Below, piece after piece: positions 54,855-62,694 of a DNA stretch of 64,000 nt. The translations under genes were made by a program, and so were the position numbers. The stretch spans positions 124,001 through 188,000 of the forward strand of contig JBAIAA010000258.1 of assembly GCA_037893245.1 (NCBI GenBank), read 5' to 3'. Every line of letters starts with the position of its first letter. Position 1 is the first letter of the stretch. The stretch comes from Crossaster papposus. Taxonomy: Eukaryota; Echinodermata; Asteroidea; Velatida; Solasteridae. Below the pieces are notes generated by a model. It was not told the origin of the DNA. It did not search any database and saw only the letters and a program-made list of their open reading frames with translations.

Positions 54855-54980
54855 TATGAACTTACACACATCATCGAACTCAATCATGACTTTTAATTAA
54901 GTCACATCGCATGCCCCTCCACTGAGCGGATCTGCTAGCTTTGAACTCTGGTTTTCAGCTCGTCAAACTCGAACGCTACC

Positions 54981-55868
54981 ATGCCTACCAAGCAAAGGCG
55001 AAAATCTCGCAGGTTGCAGTCATTGTATGAGGGTGATGACAGCGACATGTCGTTTTCAAGTCTACAGGCAGAAAGTTCAGAACTTCAACAACTCAAGCAA
55101 GAATTCAAACTCTTGAAGCTTTGTTCAGTGGAGGCGGAGAAAGAGCTGAAACAGCTCCGCGCAACTGCTGCGTTTCACAGTCCACCAACGGCTGAGCAGA
55201 CAGGAGCAGATGTTTCAGCGAATTCGCCCCAGGAATCACAGCCAGTGATGTCAACCACCAGTACCAACCCTTCTACTGTCCCCAGGCCAACAGCAGCAGA
55301 GTCCCGTCTTTCCAGAACACAGCCGAGTCATAAGCTGGATGTTCCTCTCCCTCGCCAAGGAGAATTTGACGGCACGAAGTCATGGGAAGGCTTTGTCCGT
55401 CCTTTGATGGGTCTCGCCGAGGCTTGCGGCTGGACTGAAGAAGAAAAACGCTTTCGACTTGTAAGCAGCTTACGAGGGAAGGCGGCTGAGTACGTGTTTC
55501 AACAAATGGAACCTGAGGCAATCAAGTCGTCAGACACTTTGATAAAAGAGCTCGACAAGCGATTTGGCGAGCGACAGTTGCCAAACTACTACATCGCTCA
55601 GCTAGAAGCGAGGAGACATCAGCCGGCGGAGAAGCTGGCGGAGTTTGTAGCTGACATTCGCCGCCTCCTCTTTCGTGGCTACCCAACGGCTGACCCAGTT
55701 ACAAGGGGAAGCATCGCCCTTCGCCACTTTCTGAAGGGTCTCTCTGATCAGCAGATGGCAGTTTCTGTTGGGATGACAAATCCCAAGTCCCTTGAGGAGG
55801 CCACTACAGCGGTGGAAAACTTTCGAGCCTCCGTGATACTACAAGCCCAGGAAAGGCACATCGAGTGA
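54981..55868 (+). CDS. gag: gag (capsid part), 295 aa
   Basis: The start ATG in CTACCATGC follows a 145 bp leader. Basic N-terminus (KQRRKSRR), a predicted coiled coil (residues about 30-62, Leu-rich with Gln/Glu/Lys), a Ser/Thr/Pro linker, then a retrotransposon Gag/capsid domain. That domain spans residues about 115-285 and includes WEGFVRPLMGLAEACGW, LRGKAAEYVFQQM and LEARRHQPAEKLAEFVADIR. It ends at TGA without a zinc knuckle, which lies in the -1 frame immediately downstream. In most gypsy elements the knuckle is part of the same frame, so either programmed frameshifting or a small deletion is involved. Confidence 0.93.
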   Translation: MPTKQRRKSRRLQSLYEGDDSDMSFSSLQAESSELQQLKQEFKLLKLCSVEAEKELKQLRATAAFHSPPTAEQTGADVSANSPQESQPVMSTTSTNPSTVPRPTAAESRLSRTQPSHKLDVPLPRQGEFDGTKSWEGFVRPLMGLAEACGWTEEEKRFRLVSSLRGKAAEYVFQQMEPEAIKSSDTLIKELDKRFGERQLPNYYIAQLEARRHQPAEKLAEFVADIRRLLFRGYPTADPVTRGSIALRHFLKGLSDQQMAVSVGMTNPKSLEEATTAVENFRASVILQAQERHIE

Positions 55869-56155
55869 ACACCGTGCAGGCACCACCCGAGGCGGAGCCG
55901 GGGTTTGTCACCCAAAAACAGCTCAAGCAGTTTCAGGACAACCTCGACCGGCGGTTGAATGGAATCGTCAAGCTGATCAAAGATACGCCCGCCCACAACG
56001 CCAACAAACAGAGATTTTCCACGTCCGCTGAAGCCAAGAGGCAGAGGAGAGCTGACGATGTGACTTGTTTCAAATGTGGTAAGCCCGGCCACTTTGCAAA
56101 CAAGTGCCCCGACAGAGCGGCCAAGGAGGTCGTCGTCATACAGTCGGAAAACTAA
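55796..56155 (+). CDS. nucleocapsid (CCHC zinc knuckle) frame
   Basis: Open frame, -1 relative to gag, between a TGA at 55793-55795 and TAA at 56153-56155. It has no good ATG start of its own, so it is probably translated by a -1 shift from gag. It encodes a polar helix and the CCHC knuckle CFKCGKPGHFANKC (about 56069-56109), which binds RNA in Gag proteins. Confidence 0.85.
   Translation, partial: GGHYSGGKLSSLRDTTSPGKAHRVNTVQAPPEAEPGFVTQKQLKQFQDNLDRRLNGIVKLIKDTPAHNANKQRFSTSAEAKRQRRADDVTCFKCGKPGHFANKCPDRAAKEVVVIQSEN
55814..55820 (+). promoter_or_regulatory. candidate -1 frameshift heptamer, gag to nucleocapsid
   Basis: G GAA AAC in phase with the gag codons, inside the region where the -1 frame is open (55796-55868). 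The form GGA AAA C resembles known slippery sites (GGATTTA, AAAAAAC). Confidence 0.5.
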
Positions 56156-59100
56156 CGCGGACCGTGCCGTCCGGCCTGGCAACGGTCCGTCCAAATGAAC
56201 AGAACACTATCCGATTGGGTAGACAGACATTTCAAGGCATGTCTGCATTTTTGCAAGTGCAGATGTGCGGCAAAGATAGCGAACTTTTAGTCGACACCGG
56301 AGCGGCGGTGACCATCATTTCTTCAGCACTTTTCAGCCAGATCCCCGCTGAAAAACGCCCTGAACTCAAACCCCCCTGCAAAAGCACAAAACTAGAAACG
56401 GCAAACAAGGAACTAATTGACATTGAAGGTGTTGCCACAATAGACATGATGATTGGTGAACGGCACTTTCAATGGGATGCATTTGTCGCCCCCATCAGCG
56501 ATGAAGGAATCCTTGGCTATGACTTTCTGTACCACTATGATTGCGTATTGGAGGCACGACACGGCATGCGAATTGCCGGTGACTGGGTTCAATGGACAGT
56601 CAAAGGAGCCCCTCCCCATGCAATTAAGATTGCACTGAAGCAGAACATTACAATTCCAGCATGCAGCGAGTGGATTGCAGAGGGTGTAGCCGATCATTAC
56701 AAACTCAACTCAGAGTTTGCAGTCGTTGAGCCTGTAAACCATCGTCACAATCTCGTAGTCGGAAGTTCACTAACTGATCCCTACCGAGAGGACATCGGCA
56801 TACCCGTCAGAGTTATGAACACATCACCCGAGAACATTGAACTTCAGGCGGGTATAACACTTGGTTACCTGCATGAAGTTGATGCAGTGGAACTCATAGC
56901 CGAACAAGAAAACGGTGAAATCGATCACCTTTATCGAGTAACACGTGTGTGCAGAGAGCATGCCCGCCCAGCATCACATGCAGTCAGCCCAGTCAGCCCC
57001 GCCGCCCCCAACCCCAAGAATCCTTCTGACAAGTGGTCAGAAAATCTTCAGAAACTGTACGAGAGGAGCTGTGAAAACCTGTCCCCGTACCAGCAGAAAT
57101 CATTGTGTGAACTTTTGGCTAACCACGAGAACACTTTCGCCAAATCCGCGGAGGATTTGGGAAAAGCTTCAATAGTGCAGCACACTATCGACACCGGCGA
57201 CGCACGTCCTATACGACAACCTCCCCGCCGTCCCCCCAAGGCATTCCAAGGCGAGGAGGAGAAAGTGCTCGAGAGCCAACTCAAGGCGGGTGTAATCCGC
57301 GAGTCTACATCCCCTTGGGCATCGCCAATGGTTTTTGTCAGAAAAAAGGACGGCACAACTCGTCCCTGTGTCGACTATCGGAAACTGAACGATGTTACGC
57401 GCCGTGACGCGTACCCCCTGCCCCGTGTTGACGACTGCCTAGATTGCCTGAGTGGGGCAAAAATCTTCAGTACACTTGATCTGCAGTCGGGCTACTGGCA
57501 GATTGAGGTAAAGGAGGAAGATCGTCACAAGACCGCGTTTGTAACCCGAAGTGGACTGTACGAGTACGTGACCATGCCTTTTGGGTTATGTAACGCACCC
57601 AGCACCTTTGAGCGCTGTATGGAACTAGTACTCAAGGGTCTGCAATGGCGAACTCTTCTGATATATCTAGACGATATCATCATCCAGTCATCAACATTTT
57701 CAGAGCATATTGAGCGTCTTGATGAAGTTCTACGCCGACTAGGGAACGCTGGACTGAAGCTGAAGCCGAGCAAGTGTGAACTTTTCCAGACGGAAGTTCT
57801 GTTTCTCGGCCACATCATCACACCAGATGGTGTCAAACCCGACCCTAGTAAAGTTTCTGCCGTGCAGAACTGGCCGACTCCCAAGAACATTACTGAAGTA
57901 CGCTCTTTCCTTGGACTCTGTTCCTACTACCGTAGATTCATAGCCCAATTCGCCACGATGGCCAGCCCCTTACATCGTCTGTTAGAGGCCGGACAGACGT
58001 TTAAGTGGACGCCTGACTGCCTAGCGGCTTTTGAGAAATTAAAGGCCGCCCTCACCGGCAACGAAGTCATGTCGTATCCAAATGATGATGGGTTGTTCAT
58101 CATTGATACCGATGCCTCAGATACTGGCATTGGTGCAACTCTATCGCAACTCCAGTGGTGTGATCGGACTCAGAGGGAGGAGGAACGACCGATAGCTTAC
58201 GCCAGTCGGTCGATGACAAAGCCGCAGCGCCGCTACTGCACTACGAGGAGAGAACTCCTTGCTATCGTCACCTTCCTCCAGTACTTCCGGCACTACCTAC
58301 TGGGAAAACAGTTCCTCGTCAGAACTGATCACAGCGCTCTTCGATGGGTCATGTCCTTTCGTGAGCCTGTCGACCAGATGGCAAGATGGCTTCAAATCTT
58401 GTCCCAGTTCGACTTCAAAATCGAGCATCGACCAGGGAGAAAACATGGCAACGCAGATGCCCTCTCTAGGGTGCCATGTGACCCTGACGACTGCCTGTGC
58501 TACGACGGCACGACCATACTCACTGATCTCCCTTGCGGCGGATGCGAGAAGTGCAAAGCCAAAAGCGAGATGTGGTCCGATTTTGTCAAAATCGACGACG
58601 TGGTCCCCCTTTCGACCAAACGAGTAAACGCTACCACCGTTGAAGTTCAATCTCCGCCGAGAACTTCGCCTGACGATCAGCCCTCGAGCAATGACGTCAA
58701 CCCTAAGGCCATGCCCGCATCCCCGCGGACAGTCCTCGCACTGATGGCAATTATAGTAACACTCCTACTGGTTCCTGTGTGCAGCCTTGGTAAACTTATT
58801 TGGCGCTCGTGCAGTGAGTTTACCGGCGACCTTGACGATGGACAGTTCAACGGTCAATTTTTGCGCACAACCACGCCTCCTGGAGAAACTACCGGGCAAG
58901 CCCAATTGCCCACTGCCATTCGGGTAGTACGGCCGCCCAACCGAACTAAACCTGCTACAGGATCCTCTGATTCAGCTGGAGGAGAGTCGAACTGCAACGC
59001 GCCCTGCATCCCTCATAAGGATGCCGACGCCGGTTCAAGTGCCGGGCAGCAACTTGCAGAACAATCGAATCCAACTGAACAGCAAGACGACCAAGATGGT

Positions 59101-60747
59101 GAGGACACGAGTGAGCGTGCCCCTTCGAGTGCCCCCGCCGGTCCCAGCGCCGGACGAGCCACATCTTGGGTCGGTGGCTATACGACGGAGGAAATAGCTG
59201 AACTGCAAAGAGCAGATCCAGACCTGAGAATCATCATGGAATTGATGATCAAATCTCCCGACAGACCTAGCAGAGATCAGATAGCACGAGAGAGTCCCGC
59301 CTCAAGGAACTTGTGGTTGCTATGGCAACAGCTGGTGCTAAAAGACGGTGTTCTTTTCAAAAGATGGGTGACCCCTGATCAAACCCAGTCTTACTTACAA
59401 CTAGTTGTTCCACAAGAACTGCAGGGTGCCGTTCTTAAAGCTACACACGACGCCGTCATCTCTGCTCATCTCGGGGTGAAGAAAACTTCTCAGAAAGTCA
59501 AACGCCAGTTTTACTGGTACCGACTGAAGGAAACCGTTCGTGAATGGGTCCGGAAGTGTGCGAAGTGTGGTGCACGGAAAAGGCCACACACAACCCCCAG
59601 AGCACATCTCAAGGATTATCGAGTCGGCGCGCCGCTGGACAGACTGGTAACGGATATCCTTGGTCCGTTTCCTGTCAGTGACAATGGCAACAGATACATT
59701 CTCCTAGTCGGTGACCAATTCACAAAGTGGATGGAGGCTTACCCCATTCCCAACCAGAAGGCAGAGGCGGTAGCTCATAAAATCGTCTACGAGTATATTT
59801 CCCGTTTTGGCCCACCCCTTGACATTCACTCCGATCAGGGTCGAACGTACGAGTCTCATCTCATGCAAGAAGTTTGTAAACTGTTGGAAATCCACAAAAC
59901 TCGAACTTCTCCATACCATCCATCCGCCAATGGACAGGCGGAGAGATTTAATCAAGTTTTAGTCGACATGATCGCAGCGTATGTTGACGGTGACCAACGC
60001 AATTGGGATACCCACCTCCCACTTCTAACTTCAGCGTACAGAAGTTGTCAGCATGAAGCTACACGTTACTCACCCAACATGTTGATGTTAGGTCGAGAAA
60101 CACACTTGCCGATTGCGTTTGTACTCGGTGGCCCCGCCACAGAGGACACACCCCAAAATGAATGCAAGTATGTTGCATCATTAAGGAAGAGGATGGAAAC
60201 CGTCTATCATCTGGTTCGCAAACATCTTGGTAAATCCGCTGAACGACAGAGGAAAGACCACGATCCCCGAGTTTCCCAAAGAAACTATCAAATTGGTGAC
60301 CTGGTGTACATGCGCGATAGCACCAGAACCCCTGGTTTATCCCCTAAGCTAAAACAAGCTAAATGGGTAGGCCCCTGCATCATTCTCCGAACAATGAGTG
60401 ATCTCCTGTTTGAGATACGGGTCAAGCAAAGAGGAAAAACAAAAATTCTTCATCACGACCGGCTTAAACATTATTTCAGCGATGAAGTCCCTTCATGGAT
60501 GGTGGACATCCGTAAGACGTTACTTGCGAAAAGTTCTCCTTCAACGGATGATGCCGTCCTCCGCAGTAACACCAGAAAAACGCCTGGCACCAGGAACACT
60601 GGCACCCCCTCGTCAGCCCGGCCGGCTAAAGTACGTGGTTCCCCCAAACCAACTGTAGCGCCATCTACGTCAGGAACGTCGACCTTGTCAGAGAGGAGAA
60701 GTGCCCGTGCTAAGAGTAGGCCAGCGAGACTTCAAGATTATTTCTAG
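56104..60747 (+). CDS. pol: pol polyprotein (protease, RT, RNase H, integrase), 1547 aa
   Basis: The frame is open from 56083 and -1 relative to the nucleocapsid frame; expression is likely by frameshift, so the ATG at 56104 need not be used. Aspartic protease: LLVDTGAAVTIIS (D64-T65-G66). Reverse transcriptase: DYRKLNDVT, LDLQSGYWQI, FGLCNAPSTF and YLDD (521-524). RNase H: DTDASD (D670), RELLAI, RTDHSALRW. Integrase: H1115, H1122, C1152, C1155 zinc site and a D1184, D1244, E1280 triad (TDILGPF, HSDQGRTYES, NGQAERFNQ). A GPY/F-like end (KWVGPCIIL) follows. Between RNase H and integrase there are about 300 extra residues with a Cys cluster and a hydrophobic segment. All catalytic residues are intact. 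Confidence 0.97.
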   Translation: MPRQSGQGGRRHTVGKLTRTVPSGLATVRPNEQNTIRLGRQTFQGMSAFLQVQMCGKDSELLVDTGAAVTIISSALFSQIPAEKRPELKPPCKSTKLETANKELIDIEGVATIDMMIGERHFQWDAFVAPISDEGILGYDFLYHYDCVLEARHGMRIAGDWVQWTVKGAPPHAIKIALKQNITIPACSEWIAEGVADHYKLNSEFAVVEPVNHRHNLVVGSSLTDPYREDIGIPVRVMNTSPENIELQAGITLGYLHEVDAVELIAEQENGEIDHLYRVTRVCREHARPASHAVSPVSPAAPNPKNPSDKWSENLQKLYERSCENLSPYQQKSLCELLANHENTFAKSAEDLGKASIVQHTIDTGDARPIRQPPRRPPKAFQGEEEKVLESQLKAGVIRESTSPWASPMVFVRKKDGTTRPCVDYRKLNDVTRRDAYPLPRVDDCLDCLSGAKIFSTLDLQSGYWQIEVKEEDRHKTAFVTRSGLYEYVTMPFGLCNAPSTFERCMELVLKGLQWRTLLIYLDDIIIQSSTFSEHIERLDEVLRRLGNAGLKLKPSKCELFQTEVLFLGHIITPDGVKPDPSKVSAVQNWPTPKNITEVRSFLGLCSYYRRFIAQFATMASPLHRLLEAGQTFKWTPDCLAAFEKLKAALTGNEVMSYPNDDGLFIIDTDASDTGIGATLSQLQWCDRTQREEERPIAYASRSMTKPQRRYCTTRRELLAIVTFLQYFRHYLLGKQFLVRTDHSALRWVMSFREPVDQMARWLQILSQFDFKIEHRPGRKHGNADALSRVPCDPDDCLCYDGTTILTDLPCGGCEKCKAKSEMWSDFVKIDDVVPLSTKRVNATTVEVQSPPRTSPDDQPSSNDVNPKAMPASPRTVLALMAIIVTLLLVPVCSLGKLIWRSCSEFTGDLDDGQFNGQFLRTTTPPGETTGQAQLPTAIRVVRPPNRTKPATGSSDSAGGESNCNAPCIPHKDADAGSSAGQQLAEQSNPTEQQDDQDGEDTSERAPSSAPAGPSAGRATSWVGGYTTEEIAELQRADPDLRIIMELMIKSPDRPSRDQIARESPASRNLWLLWQQLVLKDGVLFKRWVTPDQTQSYLQLVVPQELQGAVLKATHDAVISAHLGVKKTSQKVKRQFYWYRLKETVREWVRKCAKCGARKRPHTTPRAHLKDYRVGAPLDRLVTDILGPFPVSDNGNRYILLVGDQFTKWMEAYPIPNQKAEAVAHKIVYEYISRFGPPLDIHSDQGRTYESHLMQEVCKLLEIHKTRTSPYHPSANGQAERFNQVLVDMIAAYVDGDQRNWDTHLPLLTSAYRSCQHEATRYSPNMLMLGRETHLPIAFVLGGPATEDTPQNECKYVASLRKRMETVYHLVRKHLGKSAERQRKDHDPRVSQRNYQIGDLVYMRDSTRTPGLSPKLKQAKWVGPCIILRTMSDLLFEIRVKQRGKTKILHHDRLKHYFSDEVPSWMVDIRKTLLAKSSPSTDDAVLRSNTRKTPGTRNTGTPSSARPAKVRGSPKPTVAPSTSGTSTLSERRSARAKSRPARLQDYF
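56146..56152 (+). promoter_or_regulatory. candidate -1 frameshift heptamer, nucleocapsid to pol
   Basis: G GAA AAC in phase with the zinc-knuckle frame and immediately before its TAA stop (56153-56155). A -1 slip here enters the pol frame, which has no stop from 56083 on. Identical heptamer to 55814-55820. Confidence 0.65.
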
Positions 60748-61057
60748 TCTCCCAGCCCGATATTCGCGATGAACTGCGTCAATTGTGAACTTATAGTGAT
60801 TTCACTACCATCTCAATGGACACTGAACTTTTACTTTCGTCGTTTTAGATGGCTATTTATTCTTCTGTTTTCGCTCTCATTATTCTTATGTTAAAGGATT
60901 GTATTCTTTTGATTTTCTTTTTGAGTTAACCTTTAGTGTGTCTTTTCTAGCGCTCCGTTTAACTTTGATGTATTCAGTTACTTTAGTTCAATTTTCGCTT
61001 TTCTATTATTTTGTTTACCGTATGTTATTACCTACGTTACAACGAGGACGTTGTAAA
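60748..61057 (+). other. 3' untranslated part of the retrotransposon
   Basis: T-rich 310 bp between pol and the polypurine tract. A hydrophobic frame starting at 60899 runs into the LTR; it is AT-driven, lacks envelope features and is not called a gene. Confidence 0.6.
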
Positions 61058-61074
61058 AACTGGGGGGGAGATAG
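61058..61074 (+). other. polypurine tract
   Basis: AACTGGGGGGGAGATAG directly before the 3' LTR; expected primer for plus-strand DNA synthesis. Confidence 0.85.
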
Positions 61075-62078
61075 TGTTGCGTTCACGCATACAGCGAGCG
61101 GTCTTTATTTCTTTCCCAAGCAACGCGCAGCGTTCTTGCAGCGATATGTGTGCCCTCACACAGCACGAAGTTATCACGCACCAATACTGGTACGCGTGTA
61201 CAGCACATGGTACGGTACGCTATTGTATAGCGCGCAATGCATCCAGCATGTACTGTGTGCTATGACCTCGTTCACAGCGAGTTATGACTTAGTCGTTTTC
61301 CCTCATATTTTCCCTGGAGTCGATGTGAATTCCCCTCATATACCTTACCCCTGTATTCGACCCAAACTGACCCTTCACATTAGCGAGTGTGGACCGCTAA
61401 ACCTTCCCGTGTATCTGACCCTATACATAGCGACTGGGAGCCGCTAAACCACACTGTACTGTCACGGTACACCAGAGGTCAAGTTACCCTCCCCACGCAA
61501 GAGTTTACTCCATAGAACTGTGTGTAGGTTCTCATCTAGTCTAGAGACTGAGTCTTGTGCATAACCCTATGTACCGAGAAAGTTACCCCTTTCCCTTTCC
61601 TCGAGGATTACTCCCCGTAACGCACCCACGAGTAATCCTACATCACCCGCTCACCACAACTCTCGGACTTTCTCCTGCAAGAATGTCTAAGTCAGAACGT
61701 GTACAAATCCTCCATAGGAACATCCCCATTGACTTTGTACACGTATGCATTATTCATAACTACCAGAATCCAATGCTCTCATTGGTTAAGACGCGCACCC
61801 AAAAGCCTATATAAAGGGTGTGGAAATGGCGGAGTAGATTATTATCCGAGCTGAGCTCATACACAGAGCTTCGTTCCCAGCATGAGCTGTATGCTCTAGC
61901 CACAGAGCTTCACTCTCTCAATACTCAGATAACATGTAAGGCACAAACTAGATCTTGTATATAGTGCGCCCTCTATTGTGATGTAAATACTTCTGAATAA
62001 ACCAGTAGTATAGTGTGTGTAAGATGCTGTATCTTGACTCTTATTTTGATAACGCCTCTACCCAAGTGAGACGTTACA
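61075..62078 (+). repeat. 3' LTR
   Basis: 1004 bp, same ends as the 5' LTR. TATATAAAG at 61808-61816, AATAAA at 61996-62001, which serves polyadenylation of the element RNA. Confidence 0.96.
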
Positions 62079-62175
62079 TTAGAATTAATAACATTATATA
62101 CACTATAACAACTGTTTTTAGCGAGTAAACACTTTTCTTGCTATCAGTTTGTAAACATGTTTAGAAGCTATACGG

Positions 62176-62391
62176 CAGGGATGTAGTCGAGTCCCTGCAA
62201 GTCCATCACAAGTCCTTAAGTTCCAATTCAAATCACAAGCTATTTAAATCAGCTTTGACAAAAGGCATTCCTTTGTCATTGTTCATCCAGTTACTTGTGA
62301 CTGCCTTTATGAAGGGACTTGTGACTGGCTTCACAAAAGGACTTGTGAAAGGACTTGTGAAAGGACTTGCAGGGACTCGACTACAACCCTG
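62176..62391. mobile_element. 216 bp hAT-like MITE
   Basis: Ends CAGGGATGTAGTCGAGTCCC and its complement, which ends CGACTACAACCCTG: about 29 bp TIR with one mismatch. Flanked by CTATACGG (62168-62175) and CTTATACGG (62392-62400), an 8 bp duplication with one inserted base. CAGGG ends and 8 bp duplications are typical of hAT elements. The interior repeats GGACTTGTGA words. Confidence 0.82.
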
Positions 62392-62400
62392 CTTATACGG

Positions 62401-62690
62401 CGCTCGTTTGTTTATTGCCACTTCCTAATAAACAAATGGTTACATATCGATATCGGATGCGTATAGCTAAACTCATACAAACACTTTAATTTCAAAATAG
62501 AATCTGTCTATTAATTCAGGTCAAAAGATAGGGTAGACCATAGTCAATCTGTTTTCAAAACAACAGGTGGCTCAACTCGTACGTATATTAGCTTCGTAAT
62601 AGAACAAAAACGAAACGTTTTTTTCTGGACTATAGGCGTAATCGTGTTCTCAAAAAAAAAACTTTACTTCATGTGTAGGTTAACTGAACT
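62401..62690. other. short unique stretch
   Basis: No feature supported between the hAT-like MITE and the terminal tandem array. Confidence 0.5.
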
Positions 62691-62694
62691 AGTT

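Larger units (their letters stand above)
53832..62078 (+). mobile_element. complete Ty3/gypsy LTR retrotransposon
   Basis: 8247 bp from TGTTGCG to GTTACA, with 1004 bp LTRs and direct TTAG on both sides (53828-53831, 62079-62082). The internal region has a PBS-like start, gag, a zinc-knuckle frame, and pol in the order protease, reverse transcriptase, RNase H, integrase (Ty3/gypsy order), then a polypurine tract. No envelope frame and no chromodomain are seen. LTRs differ at two positions that I noticed (CAGCGCG/CAGCACG; CATACTTTC/CATATTTTC), so the insertion is young and possibly active. Confidence 0.96.

Noticed and set aside
60899-61447. Possible env-like hydrophobic frame after pol
   Set aside because: It is short, runs into the LTR, owes its hydrophobicity to T-rich sequence, and has no signal-peptide, cleavage-site or Cys pattern that would support an envelope protein.
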